The notes below the pieces were generated by a model that searched no databases, had not been told where the DNA came from, and was given only the letters and a program-made list of their open reading frames with translations. From Paludibacter sp963678465 (GTDB lineage Bacteria > Bacteroidota > Bacteroidia > Bacteroidales > Paludibacteraceae), in contig OY782858.1 in assembly GCA_963678465.1 (NCBI GenBank), forward strand, positions 3,348,001 through 3,412,000: a stretch of 64,000 bases of DNA, read 5' to 3'. This document shows, in pieces, positions 1 to 8,585 of this stretch. How positions within the stretch are numbered: position 1 is the stretch's first letter; each line of letters opens with the position of its first letter. A program made the position numbers and the translations under genes.

Positions 1-917
1 ACGATAAAGTGGCCATTGTTACCTATGCAGGTGCCGCCGCCGTATTGCTACAGTCGACTAATGGCGATGAAAAATCGAAAATCAAAAAAGCAATTGATAA
101 ATTAGGTGCTGGTGGTTCTACTGCCGGTGCCGAAGGCCTGATAACGGCTTACGAAATAGCACAGAAAAACTTTATTAAAAATGGAAATAACCGCATCATT
201 ATTGGTTCGGATGGCGATTTCAACGTTGGCCCATCGTCAACCGAAGAGTTGATTAAATTGATCGAAGAAAAGCGGGAATCGGGGGTGTATATAACTGTTT
301 TGGGCGTGGGCACCGGAAATCTGAACGACAATATGATGGAGCAGATTGCCAACAATGGCAACGGCAATTATGAATACATCGATAGCGCCGATGAACTTGT
401 AAAAGTGTTTATCAACGAAAAATCAAAATTCTATACGGTGGCCAAAGATTCGAAAATACAAATCACCTTCAATCCCGATAAAGTGGCTTCTTACCGCTTG
501 ATTGGTTACGAAAACCGTTCGCTGAACAATGAGGATTTTGTGAACGACTCCACCGATGCCGGTGAGATTGGTGCCGGACAAACAATTACGGCCCTTTACG
601 AAGTGGCGTTAACTACCAACTTATCTGCCGGACCTTATGCGCAGTTCGATTTCCGTTACAAAAAACCCGGCGAAAGCCAAAGCCGTTTGCTGCAACACAG
701 CATCAATAGCAGTCCAAAACAAATGGCTCAGGCGTCCGAGAATATGCGTTTCGCGGCTTCGCTCACTGCTTTTGGATTGATAATGAAACAATCGGCTCAC
801 AAAGGCACAGCCGATAAACAAATGGTGCTCAACTTAGGCAGCACGGCCAAAACGTTCGATCCTAACGGATACAGATCGCAATTTATCGATATTGTAAATG
901 AATGGAAACCTGACTAA
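1..917 (+). CDS. vWA-domain protein (YfbK-like), 5' end outside window
   Basis: The reading frame is already open at base 3, so the gene begins upstream; the GTG at 9 is not a real start. The visible part opens inside a von Willebrand factor A domain: the stretch around GGSTAGAEGL and the later SDGDFNVG look like the threonine and aspartate loops of a metal-ion-dependent adhesion site (MIDAS). The first loop, DxSxS, would lie upstream. The C-terminal ~170 residues resemble the DUF3520-type tail of YfbK-like proteins. These are usually exported or membrane-anchored proteins of unknown role. The family call is good; the function is not known. A clear terminator follows. Confidence 0.8.
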   Translation, partial: DKVAIVTYAGAAAVLLQSTNGDEKSKIKKAIDKLGAGGSTAGAEGLITAYEIAQKNFIKNGNNRIIIGSDGDFNVGPSSTEELIKLIEEKRESGVYITVLGVGTGNLNDNMMEQIANNGNGNYEYIDSADELVKVFINEKSKFYTVAKDSKIQITFNPDKVASYRLIGYENRSLNNEDFVNDSTDAGEIGAGQTITALYEVALTTNLSAGPYAQFDFRYKKPGESQSRLLQHSINSSPKQMAQASENMRFAASLTAFGLIMKQSAHKGTADKQMVLNLGSTAKTFDPNGYRSQFIDIVNEWKPD

Positions 918-952
918 TACCTTTACTTGTGTGTGTTTTTAATTTTGCAAAA

Positions 953-987
953 GGCTCAGCAACCGAAATAATTGCTGAGCCTTTTTT
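953..987 (+). terminator. Rho-independent terminator after the vWA gene
   Basis: Perfect 10-bp inverted repeat GGCTCAGCAA (953-962) / TTGCTGAGCC (972-981), followed by six T. It lies 35 bp after the vWA stop codon and just before the convergent gene ending at 1013. Confidence 0.9.
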
Positions 988-1012
988 GCGGAAATACCGA
1001 AATAAATGTCCG

Positions 1013-2245
1013 TTATTGTAATGCCTGTTTAAAGTCAAGATACAGGTCCTTCACATCTTCCAACCCTACCGAAATTCTGATCGTTTTGTCCGATACATTC
1101 ATTGCTTTACGTACTTCGGGAGTGAATGTTCCGAAAATGGTGCTGGCGGGGTGAATGGCGAGCGTTTTGTTGTCGAACAGGTTTGTGGCGCGTTTTACAA
1201 GTTTGAGCTTGTTCATAAAGCTGAAACAGGCTTCGCGGGAACTCAGGTTGAAAGTAAACATGGCTCCGGGGCGTTCACCAAATTGTTTTTTACTCAATTC
1301 GAAGTATTTGTTTTCGGGCAGTCCGGTATAGTTGACCGATTCTACTTCGGGGAATTGTGCTACCAAATGCACTAATTCCAAACAATTGGCAGTTGCTTTC
1401 TCGTATCGGAGCGACATGGTTTCCAGCCCCAGCGTTTGCATATAAGCCACCTGAGGAGTCATGTAAGCGCCTAAGTTTCTGTGTATTTCTTTTCTGAGTT
1501 TCGTTGTAAATGTCATTAAGCCAAATTCTTTGGCCAATGTATGCAGTTTTGGCGACGACGACCAGTTAAAAGTGCCATAATCCAGAATTAAACCTCCCAG
1601 GCTTGTTGCACCACCCGAAATATATTTGGTGCTCGATACAATTTCTATATCAATGCCAAAATCTTTTGCTTTAAAAGCGCAAAATGGAATGATAGTAGTA
1701 TCGGCAATCAAAGGAACGTTGTTGGATTTGGTAATTTTCGAAAGTGCACTCAAATCAGCTACTTCCATTTGAGGATTTGTAATGATTTCCAGAAAAACAG
1801 CACAGGTGTTATTGTCTATTTGCGCCTCAACTTCATCGGGGTTGGTGAGGTTGCAAAACCTGATCTCAACTCCAAACGCTGCCAGTGTATTTGCAAAAAA
1901 TGAATAAGTGTTGCCGAACAGGTGGCGCGAAGTGACGATATTACTTCCCGTCTGAGCTATAGTTATCAACGTATTCGAAATGGCAGCCATGCCCGAATTT
2001 AAAGCGGTTACACTCACAGCTCCGGTGGTGGATTTAATCCTGTCTTCGAAGTACTGAACTGTTGGGTTAGTAATGCGCGAATATGCAAACTCGGATGTTT
2101 TTCCGGTGAAAGCCGATTCCATCTGTTCTGCCGAATCAAATTCGTAAGCAGCAGAATTGTAAACAGGCATACTCAAAGCGTTGTATGCGTCCGGTTTTGC
2201 ATAAGGGGTATGCAAAAGTTCAGTTTCGAATGATTTGTCTTCCAT
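1013..2245 (-). CDS. Cys/Met metabolism PLP-dependent enzyme (methionine gamma-lyase / O-acetylhomoserine sulfhydrylase type)
   Basis: 410 residues of the Cys/Met-metabolism, PLP-dependent transsulfuration family (PF01053). The PLP lysine is K207 in SSTKYISGG. The YSR motif (residues 55-57) and SGM (84-86) are the phosphate-binding positions contributed by the partner subunit and the glycine loop. Members cleave or form C-S bonds in methionine, cystathionine or O-acetylhomoserine. Sequence alone does not separate methionine gamma-lyase from O-acetylhomoserine aminocarboxypropyltransferase; the length fits both. The gene follows pheT on the same strand, 121 bp away, with a hairpin between, so it is probably its own unit. 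ATG start. Confidence 0.85.
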   Translation of the reverse strand: MEDKSFETELLHTPYAKPDAYNALSMPVYNSAAYEFDSAEQMESAFTGKTSEFAYSRITNPTVQYFEDRIKSTTGAVSVTALNSGMAAISNTLITIAQTGSNIVTSRHLFGNTYSFFANTLAAFGVEIRFCNLTNPDEVEAQIDNNTCAVFLEIITNPQMEVADLSALSKITKSNNVPLIADTTIIPFCAFKAKDFGIDIEIVSSTKYISGGATSLGGLILDYGTFNWSSSPKLHTLAKEFGLMTFTTKLRKEIHRNLGAYMTPQVAYMQTLGLETMSLRYEKATANCLELVHLVAQFPEVESVNYTGLPENKYFELSKKQFGERPGAMFTFNLSSREACFSFMNKLKLVKRATNLFDNKTLAIHPASTIFGTFTPEVRKAMNVSDKTIRISVGLEDVKDLYLDFKQALQ

Positions 2246-2295
2246 TTTTTTATAAAATCATGAATCAAATTTTAGTGTCTGATTCGTTTATAAAA

Positions 2296-2334
2296 TTAAA
2301 CTTTTCCTAAGTGCAACACCCGGGAAAAGTTTAA
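2296..2334 (-). terminator. Probable pheT terminator
   Basis: A perfect 12-bp inverted repeat (2296-2307 / 2323-2334, core CTTTTCC / GGAAAAG) lies 33 bp past the pheT stop. On the minus strand it is followed by a T-rich stretch (ATTTTAT). The T tract is short, so it could also act as a leader structure for the downstream PLP enzyme gene. Confidence 0.6.
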
Positions 2335-2366
2335 GTTGATTCTAATTTGGTTGAGTGAAATATCAA

Positions 2367-4826
2367 CTATCTGAGCTTAGCTCCGAGTTTGTTTTCAAAG
2401 TTGCCAAGCATTTTTTTCATAATGCTTTCAATCTGAGCATCAGTCAATGTTTTCGTTTCGTCCTGAAGTATAAAGCTTACAGCGTATGATTTTTTACCTG
2501 CTTCCAGATTTTTTCCTTCATAAACATCAAACAAAGTTACTTTTTTAAGCAATTTGCGTTCTGTTTCGTAAGCAATTTTTTCAATTTCGGCAAAAGTCAC
2601 GTTTTTGTCAATCAACAAAGCCAAATCGCGTTTTACTTCGGGGAATTTCGGAATTTCGGCATATTGAACCTTGTGTTTGCCAAGTTCCGAAAGAATAGCA
2701 TTCCAGTTCAGGTCGGCATAAAATACTTCCTGATCAATGTCCATTACCTTGCGGATTTTTGGGTGAACAATGCCATAAACAGCTAACTTATTGCCTCTCG
2801 CGCTGTACACTGTTAGTGCTTCGCTCAATAAATCATCGGCATATTCTCCGGTAACCAATTTGCGAAGATTAAACCCTAAGCGGCGGAAAATGTTTTCAAT
2901 ATATGCTTTCAGTTCGTAAATGCTTGCTTTCTGCTCGGCCGCAGTCCACGATTGAGCTTGCTTGTTGCCCGTAAGCCACATAGCCAGGTGGAAATCCTCA
3001 TCGTAAGCAGCCAATGTTTCGCCTTCTTTTTTGTTGTCGGCATTGTAATAATAGCAATTACCAAATTCGTAGAATTTCAAATCAGCATTTCGGCGGTTCA
3101 CATTGTAAGCAATGTTTTCCAATCCACCGAAAAGCAAAGTCTGACGCATTACATTCAAATCAGAACTCAAAGCGTTGATGATTTTTACGCTGTGAGCCGC
3201 CGGGAATGATGTTAAATCAGTATAATATCCGCCTTTAGTTAGCGAATTATTCAAAATTTCGTTGAACCCTTGTGCTGTAAGCTGTTCGGCAATTAAGTTT
3301 TGCAACTTATGACTGTCAGGTTTTGAACTGTAGCTCAGGTTCGACATCAGCTTTTCGCCAATTTCTATGTTGTTGTATCCGTAAATGCGCAGAATATCTT
3401 CAATTACGTCAACATCACGTTGCACATCAACGCGATATGCCGGTACGTGAAGTGTGTAACCTTCGTCGGTACGGTTCACAATTTTCATTTCCAGCGCTCC
3501 GAGAATTGTTTCTATATTCTCTTTGCCAATTTCTTTACCAATCAAAGAGTTGATTTTCTGCAAAGTAATTTCCACTTCAAATGGTTTAACTTCCTGTGGA
3601 TAAATGTCAACAATTTCGCTCGAGATAGTTCCGCCGGCAACTTCCTGAATAAGCAAAGCACAGCGTTTCAGTACGTAAATGGTGTTGGTTGGGTCGCAAC
3701 CACGCTCAAAACGAAACGAAGCGTCGGTGTTTAAACCATGGCGACGGGCTGTTTTACGAATTGAAACCGGATTGAAGTAAGCGCTTTCCAGAAATACGTT
3801 TTGAGTGGTTTCTGTTACGCCGGAATCCAAGCCGCCAAAAACGCCACCAATACACATTGGTTTTTCTGCGTTGCAAATCATCAGGTCGGCTGCATTTAGT
3901 TTGCGTTCAGTGCCCTCGAGCGAAACGAACGGAGTACCTTCCGGCATACATTTTACGCGCACTTCGCCGCCAGCAATTTTATCGGCATCAAAAGCGTGAA
4001 GCGGTTGACCTAATTCGTGAAGTACATAATTGGTGATGTCAACAATATTATTGATAGGACGAAGTCCGATAACAAGCAATGCGTTTTTCAACCATTCAGG
4101 TGATTCCGTTACCTTTACTCCCGAAATTGTTACGGCAGAGTAGCGCGGACAAGCTTCAGGGTTTTCAACAGTTACAGGAATTGTAAGATTTGTATTTTGA
4201 ACTTTAAAAGCATCAACCGATGGTTTTGTAAGTTGTATCGCCGGATTTTTTAATGCAAAAAATGCAGCTAAATCGCGAGCCACTCCGTAATGCGATGCAG
4301 CATCAACGCGGTTGGGTGTAATATCAACTTCTAATAAATAATCGCTTTTGATTCCGTAATAATCTTTGGCTAATGTACCAACTACCGCATCGGCCGGAAG
4401 TACAATGATTCCGTCGTGACTGGTGCCAATTCCAATTTCATCCTCTGCACAAATCATTCCCACCGATTCTACGCCACGTATTTTGGAGCGTTTAATCGTG
4501 AAACTCTCTTCGCCTGAATAAAGTTTTGTGCCAACAGTAGCAACCACTACTTTCTGACCTGCAGCTACATTAGGTGCACCGCAAACAATTTGTAAAGCTT
4601 CTTCAGCGCCAACATTCACAGTCGTAACGTGTAAATGGTCTGAATTTTCGTGGTTCGCGCAGGTAAGTACTTCGCCAATCACCAGTCCTTCGAGCCCTCC
4701 TTTTACAGTTTGAACTTCATCAACTCCGCCTACCTCAAGGCCTATTGATGTCAACGCTTTTGATAATTCATCGGGTGTTATATCGATGTTAATGTATTGT
4801 TTCAGCCAGTTGTACGAAATGTTCAT
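2367..4826 (-). CDS. pheT: Phenylalanine--tRNA ligase beta subunit
   Basis: 819 residues, normal for a full-length bacterial PheT. It pairs with PheS (not in the window) in an alpha2-beta2 enzyme that charges tRNA-Phe. Domains in order: N-terminal tRNA-binding (EMAP-like) domain at about 40-155, B3/B4 editing domain about 210-390, B5 domain about 405-480, catalytic-like core, and a C-terminal anticodon-binding FDX-ACB domain from about 725, recognisable from FPEVKRDLALLID. ATG start. It is a single gene with its own upstream -7 box and no adjacent tRNA-synthetase gene. Confidence 0.97.
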   Translation of the reverse strand: MNISYNWLKQYINIDITPDELSKALTSIGLEVGGVDEVQTVKGGLEGLVIGEVLTCANHENSDHLHVTTVNVGAEEALQIVCGAPNVAAGQKVVVATVGTKLYSGEESFTIKRSKIRGVESVGMICAEDEIGIGTSHDGIIVLPADAVVGTLAKDYYGIKSDYLLEVDITPNRVDAASHYGVARDLAAFFALKNPAIQLTKPSVDAFKVQNTNLTIPVTVENPEACPRYSAVTISGVKVTESPEWLKNALLVIGLRPINNIVDITNYVLHELGQPLHAFDADKIAGGEVRVKCMPEGTPFVSLEGTERKLNAADLMICNAEKPMCIGGVFGGLDSGVTETTQNVFLESAYFNPVSIRKTARRHGLNTDASFRFERGCDPTNTIYVLKRCALLIQEVAGGTISSEIVDIYPQEVKPFEVEITLQKINSLIGKEIGKENIETILGALEMKIVNRTDEGYTLHVPAYRVDVQRDVDVIEDILRIYGYNNIEIGEKLMSNLSYSSKPDSHKLQNLIAEQLTAQGFNEILNNSLTKGGYYTDLTSFPAAHSVKIINALSSDLNVMRQTLLFGGLENIAYNVNRRNADLKFYEFGNCYYYNADNKKEGETLAAYDEDFHLAMWLTGNKQAQSWTAAEQKASIYELKAYIENIFRRLGFNLRKLVTGEYADDLLSEALTVYSARGNKLAVYGIVHPKIRKVMDIDQEVFYADLNWNAILSELGKHKVQYAEIPKFPEVKRDLALLIDKNVTFAEIEKIAYETERKLLKKVTLFDVYEGKNLEAGKKSYAVSFILQDETKTLTDAQIESIMKKMLGNFENKLGAKLR

Positions 4827-4898
4827 ATAGACAATTGTTTAATTTTCAGTTGTGTTTTTGAGTAAATGCGTTAATAAATGACGCTTTTTTATTGGTCA

Positions 4899-4906
4899 CA
4901 AAGATA
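4899..4906 (-). promoter_or_regulatory. -7 box upstream of pheT
   Basis: TATCTTTG on the minus strand, an exact match to the Bacteroidota -7 consensus TAnnTTTG, 73 bp before the pheT start. No clear -33 TTG was found at the right distance. Confidence 0.55.
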
Positions 4907-5041
4907 GACATTTTTTATAAAATTATTGTTTTAAATAAAATACGATCTTATTATTCAGAGTCAAAAACTGCGTTGTATTGTTTTTTCGTATAAAAAATCT
5001 AAAATTTTAAATCAAAACCCAAATTAATGCACATAAGAATG

Positions 5042-5069
5042 TTGATTGTGTATTATTTGGTTATTTTTG
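5042..5069 (+). promoter_or_regulatory. Promoter of the acyl-CoA synthetase gene
   Basis: TTG (5042-5044), 17-bp spacer, TATTTTTG (5062-5069), a Bacteroidota-type promoter. It overlaps the upstream in-frame GTG-type start at 5046, so translation should begin at the ATG at 5106 instead. Confidence 0.65.
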
Positions 5070-5105
5070 CATGTTATATCAACATTTATAGAAAACACAC
5101 AACGC

Positions 5106-6890
5106 ATGATACAAGAAAATTTTATCCGCTTATTTGAGGATTCCTTCCGAAATAACTGGGATTTGCCGGGCTTCAGTAATTACGGCGAAGAACTTACGCT
5201 TACTTATGCCGATATTGCAAAGAAGGTGGCGCGATTACATATTTTATTCGATCAATGTCAGATAGAACCAAATGACAAAATAGCTTTGATTGGACGGAAT
5301 AATTCAAACTGGGCTGTGGTTTATCTTGCAACAATTACTTATGGAGCTATTGTTGTGCCTATCTTGCAGGATTTTAATCCGAATGATGTTCATCACATTA
5401 CAAATCATTCCGAATCGAAACTTCTTTTTGTGGGCGATAATATCTGGGAAAATCTGGAAGAAGAAAAGCTGACTACAGTGAAAGCAGTATTTTCTCTCAC
5501 TCAGTTTAACTGCATTACCTTGCTTAATAAGGAATCAAAACCTGAGTCCGATGAACATGTCGTTCATGAACAGTTGGTTGTTAAATATTTGCAACCCGAC
5601 TATATCAATAGTCTTTTTCATGCAAAATACAGCAATGGTTTTCACAGAGACAATGTAAGATATATTGATAAACCCAACAATGAAATTGTATCTATTAATT
5701 ATACATCAGGTACTACCGGCTTTAGTAAGGGTGTGATGACGAGTGGAAATGCGTTGGCAGGAAATATAACCTTTGGTTTCCGAACCAAACTGGTGGGTCC
5801 AGGCTATCGTATCGTGTCGTTTTTACCTTTGGCGCATGCCTACGGCTGTGCTTTCGATTTTCTGACGCCCGTTTGTGCCGGTAGTCATATTCATTTTATC
5901 GGTAAAACTCCTTCGCCTAAAGTGCTTCTGAATGCCTTTTCCGAAATTAAACCAAGTGTTATTTTCTGTGTTCCATTGATTATTGAGAAAATATATAAGA
6001 AACAAATACAGCCTTTATTGGCCAAACCATCAGTGCGTTGGGTACTTAGTGTTCCTTTCCTTGACCAGCCGGTACTTGCCCAAATCCGTAAAAAATTGGT
6101 AGATGCATTTGGAGGCGAGTTCTCCGAAATTGTGGTTGGTGGAGCACCTATGAATGCTGAAGTGGAAGAGTTTTTTCATAAAATAAAATTTCCTTTTACC
6201 ATCGGCTACGGAATGACCGAATGTGCTCCTCTGGTGAGTTATTCAAATAAAAAGGATTTTGTGCCCAAATCAGCCGGCAAAATTCTCGATATCATGGAGG
6301 TGAAAATAATTCACCCTGATGCTGAAACGGGAGTAGGTGAAATTTGTGTAAGGGGCGAGAATGTAATGTCAGGCTATTACCGCAATCCTGAGGCTACAGC
6401 TTCAATTCTTGATGAAGAAGGATGGTTGCATACCGGTGACCTTGGAACTGTTGATGCTGATGGCAATATATTTATACGCGGACGTAATAAAACAATGATA
6501 CTGGGAGCTAGCGGCCAAAATATATTTCCTGAGGAAATTGAAGCGCGATTAAACAATATGCCTTATGTGATGGAAAGTCTTGTCATTGAAAGTAATGGAC
6601 GATTAATAGCTTTGGTGTGTCCTGATTACGAAGCTGTCGATGCCGAACATTTGGATCAGAAGCAGCTTGAAGAGTTGATGGAAGAGAACCGTAAAATACT
6701 TAATGCATCGGTTGCTTCCTATGAATCAGTAGCCAAAATTCAGCTGTATCCGCATGAGTTTGAAAAAACCCCTAAAAAGAGCATAAAAAGATATCTTTAC
6801 TCTTCAGGTTTTCAGAGTAAAAAAGTTGTTGAAAATGAGGGTGATACTAAAAGGGGGATCAGAAAGCAAAAAAAAATAAAAAATAATTGA
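5106..6890 (+). CDS. Long-chain fatty acid--CoA ligase (AMP-forming)
   Basis: 594 residues from the ATG at 5106; the frame is open further up, but that stretch overlaps the promoter. AMP-binding (adenylate-forming) enzyme that activates a carboxylic acid with ATP and joins it to CoA. Visible motifs: the phosphate loop YTSGTTGFSKG near residue 198, GYGMTECAPL near 366, HTGDLG near 443, and the C-terminal catalytic lysine region KTPKKSIKRYL near 555. The overall type fits long-chain acyl-CoA synthetases of Bacteroidales; the exact substrate (fatty acid or other) cannot be read from the sequence. Stands alone between pheT and the micro-lipoproteins. Confidence 0.88.
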   Translation: MIQENFIRLFEDSFRNNWDLPGFSNYGEELTLTYADIAKKVARLHILFDQCQIEPNDKIALIGRNNSNWAVVYLATITYGAIVVPILQDFNPNDVHHITNHSESKLLFVGDNIWENLEEEKLTTVKAVFSLTQFNCITLLNKESKPESDEHVVHEQLVVKYLQPDYINSLFHAKYSNGFHRDNVRYIDKPNNEIVSINYTSGTTGFSKGVMTSGNALAGNITFGFRTKLVGPGYRIVSFLPLAHAYGCAFDFLTPVCAGSHIHFIGKTPSPKVLLNAFSEIKPSVIFCVPLIIEKIYKKQIQPLLAKPSVRWVLSVPFLDQPVLAQIRKKLVDAFGGEFSEIVVGGAPMNAEVEEFFHKIKFPFTIGYGMTECAPLVSYSNKKDFVPKSAGKILDIMEVKIIHPDAETGVGEICVRGENVMSGYYRNPEATASILDEEGWLHTGDLGTVDADGNIFIRGRNKTMILGASGQNIFPEEIEARLNNMPYVMESLVIESNGRLIALVCPDYEAVDAEHLDQKQLEELMEENRKILNASVASYESVAKIQLYPHEFEKTPKKSIKRYLYSSGFQSKKVVENEGDTKRGIRKQKKIKNN

Positions 6891-6921
6891 CGAATAGTAA
6901 ACGAAATGTCGAAATTTGATG

Positions 6922-6929
6922 TAATTTTG
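6922..6929 (+). promoter_or_regulatory. -7 box of micro-lipoprotein gene 1
   Basis: TAATTTTG matches the TAnnTTTG consensus, 53 bp before the ATG. It is conserved at the same place in the second copy. No good -33 element is seen. Confidence 0.55.
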
Positions 6930-6981
6930 CAGCGATTTTGAATTGCAAAATAAAACATGTTAAATTTTAAAGGTTTAAAAA

Positions 6982-7149
6982 ATGAAAAAAGTATTTTTAT
7001 TTTTTGCTGTAGTTATCGCTTTTGCTTCATGTGCTCCTAAAGCTACTGAAGAAGCTGCTCCTGCTGAAGATTCAGTAGTAGTTGTAGATACTGTAGCTGT
7101 TGTTGACACTGCTGCTGTAGCTGTTGACACTACTGTGGTTGCTCAGTAA
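6982..7149 (+). CDS. Micro-lipoprotein, tandem copy 1 (55 aa)
   Basis: Encodes 55 residues. Residues 1-17 form a lipoprotein signal (MKKVFLFFAVV...FASC) with the lipidated cysteine at C17. The mature peptide is only 39 residues: a short acidic segment (TEEAAPAED) and then a valine-rich repeat of VVDT/AVDT units ending in VVAQ. No enzyme or binding motif is visible. The second copy downstream is identical except for a few residues in the signal and a three-residue difference in the repeat. The leader and -7 box are duplicated too. I do not recognise a family; a small abundant envelope lipoprotein is a guess. It is reported because the signal peptide, own promoter, own terminator and duplicated reading frame all support it. 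Confidence 0.8.
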   Translation: MKKVFLFFAVVIAFASCAPKATEEAAPAEDSVVVVDTVAVVDTAAVAVDTTVVAQ

Positions 7150-7177
7150 TCGTAACTACGTAAATAATTACGTATTA

Positions 7178-7215
7178 ATGTCGGATTGAATTAATTTTCT
7201 TTCCGACATTTTTTT
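7178..7215 (+). terminator. Terminator of micro-lipoprotein gene 1
   Basis: Inverted repeat ATGTCGGA (7178-7185) / TCCGACAT (7202-7209) followed by a T tract, 29 bp after the stop codon. Confidence 0.85.
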
Positions 7216-7361
7216 CTTCAATATTGTTGACTTTTTTTTTAATTTTCTATTAATGAGTAGTTTGTAATTGAATTCTTTCAATTTATTAGGGGAATTATTT
7301 GTCAACGTAAAAAAAAATTAAAAAAAAACGATATTTATTAATGGAATATCAAAAAATGTTG

Positions 7362-7369
7362 TAATTTTG
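7362..7369 (+). promoter_or_regulatory. -7 box of micro-lipoprotein gene 2
   Basis: TAATTTTG, the duplicated counterpart of the box at 6922, 54 bp before the ATG at 7423. Confidence 0.55.
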
Positions 7370-7422
7370 TCTCGATTTTGAATTGCAAAATATAACATGT
7401 TAAATTTTAAAGATTAGAAAAA

Positions 7423-7581
7423 ATGAAAAAAGTATTTTTATTTTTTGCTGTAGCCATGGTTTTCGCTTCATGTGCTCCTAAAGCAACTGAAGAAGCTGCT
7501 CCTGCTGAAGATTCAGTAGTAGTTGTTGATACTGTAGCTGTTGTTGACACTGCTGCTGTTGACACTGTAGTAGCTCAATAA
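7423..7581 (+). CDS. Micro-lipoprotein, tandem copy 2 (52 aa)
   Basis: 52-residue paralogue of the gene at 6982, with the same layout: lipoprotein signal ending in FASC (C17), acidic linker, and a VVDT-type repeat ending VVAQ. It lacks three residues of the repeat compared with copy 1, which fits repeat slippage. It has its own -7 box, leader and terminator. The near identity of both leader and coding part points to a recent local duplication or to gene conversion. Function unknown. Confidence 0.8.
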   Translation: MKKVFLFFAVAMVFASCAPKATEEAAPAEDSVVVVDTVAVVDTAAVDTVVAQ

Positions 7582-7613
7582 TTCCGCTATTGCAAAAAAT
7601 GCTAAAGCATTTG

Positions 7614-7643
7614 AAGTCCGTTAATTTATTAACGGACTTTTTT
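7614..7643 (+). terminator. Terminator of micro-lipoprotein gene 2
   Basis: Perfect 11-bp inverted repeat AAGTCCGTTAA (7614-7624) / TTAACGGACTT (7629-7639), then T. It separates this gene from hisG. Confidence 0.9.
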
Positions 7644-7677
7644 ATTTTTATTTTTATGACAATCAAAGCTTTTTTTG

Positions 7678-7685
7678 TACTTTTG
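7678..7685 (+). promoter_or_regulatory. -7 box upstream of hisG
   Basis: TACTTTTG, exact TAnnTTTG match, 25 bp before the hisG ATG at 7711. Its position argues against the alternative start at 7675, which lies inside or before it. Confidence 0.6.
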
Positions 7686-7710
7686 CACATCAAAATTAAT
7701 CAGAAATAAT

Positions 7711-8562
7711 ATGTTACGTATAGCAATACAAGCCAAAGGCCGACTTTATGATGAAACAATGTCGTTGTTGACAGAAGCCGGAATAAAATTGGAATCCGGA
7801 AAACGACTCTTGTTGTTGCCAGCACGCAATTTTCCACTCGAAGTTTTGTTCCTGAGGGATGATGATATTCCTCAGTCGGTGGCCGATGGAGTTGCCGATA
7901 TTGGCGTAGTGGGCGAAAATGAATATGCCGAAAAAAAGAAAAAAGTAAATATCACCAAGCGTTTAGGTTTTAGTAAATGTCGTCTCTCGTTGGCAATTCC
8001 CAAAGAGATTGATTATCCGGGCATTGCCTGGTTCAATAATAAGACGATTGCTACTTCATATCCCGAAATTCTTAAAGATTTTCTAAAAAAAAATAACGTA
8101 AAGGCTCATATCCATGTCATTACAGGTTCGGTAGAAGTAGCGCCTGGCATAGGGCTTTCCGATGCAATTTTTGATATCGTTAGCTCGGGTAGCACATTGG
8201 TAACCAATCATCTGAAAGAGGTAGAGGTGCTGATGAAATCCGAAGCTTTGCTGATTCAACATCCACATCTGTCGGCCGAAAAGCAGGAAATCCTCAAAGA
8301 ATTCTTATTCAGGATTGAAGCTGTACAAATGGCTGAAGATAAGAAATATGTATTGATGAATGTGCCGGTAGAGAATATCGACAAAATCATTGAAGTATTG
8401 CCCGGAATGAAAAGCCCGACCATTATGCCATTGGCTAAAGAAGGTTGGAATTCGTTGCATGCAGTGATAGGCGAAAAACAGTTTTGGGATATAATTGGTA
8501 AATTAAAAGCGCTTGGTGCCGAGGGTATTTTAGTGATCCCAATTGAAAAAATGATTTTGTAA
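7711..8562 (+). CDS. hisG: ATP phosphoribosyltransferase (long form)
   Basis: 283 residues from the ATG at 7711. First enzyme of histidine synthesis, joining ATP and PRPP. The N-terminus MLRIAIQAKGRL, the ADIGVVGENE region and the PRPP-binding ISDAIFDIVSSGSTLVTN-type loop are typical. The last ~75 residues form the ACT-like domain of the long, self-regulated HisG, so no HisZ partner is needed. Feedback inhibition by histidine is known for this form. Unusually, no hisD, hisC or hisB follows; the next gene is coaX. An upstream in-frame start at 7675 is rejected because of the -7 box. Confidence 0.95.
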   Translation: MLRIAIQAKGRLYDETMSLLTEAGIKLESGKRLLLLPARNFPLEVLFLRDDDIPQSVADGVADIGVVGENEYAEKKKKVNITKRLGFSKCRLSLAIPKEIDYPGIAWFNNKTIATSYPEILKDFLKKNNVKAHIHVITGSVEVAPGIGLSDAIFDIVSSGSTLVTNHLKEVEVLMKSEALLIQHPHLSAEKQEILKEFLFRIEAVQMAEDKKYVLMNVPVENIDKIIEVLPGMKSPTIMPLAKEGWNSLHAVIGEKQFWDIIGKLKALGAEGILVIPIEKMIL

Positions 8563-8585
8563 AATTTATATCATTTAATTTTTGC

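Larger units (their letters stand above)
6921..7581 (+). repeat. Tandem duplication carrying two micro-lipoprotein genes with their leaders
   Basis: Two near-identical units, 6921-7149 and 7361-7581. Each has a TAATTTTG box, a leader with the hairpin ATTTTG-AATTG-CAAAAT, the conserved run AACATGTTAAATTTTAAA, and a 52- or 55-codon gene. The segment between the units (7150-7360) holds the first terminator and is not duplicated. Confidence 0.9.

Noticed and set aside
2246..2366. SAM-type riboswitch before the Cys/Met PLP enzyme gene
   Set aside because: Only one simple hairpin is visible, better explained as the pheT terminator; no riboswitch core was seen.
7478..7693. Minus-strand frame over the second micro-lipoprotein gene
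   Set aside because: Its glutamine- and leucine-rich translation is the shadow of the VVDT repeat on the other strand.
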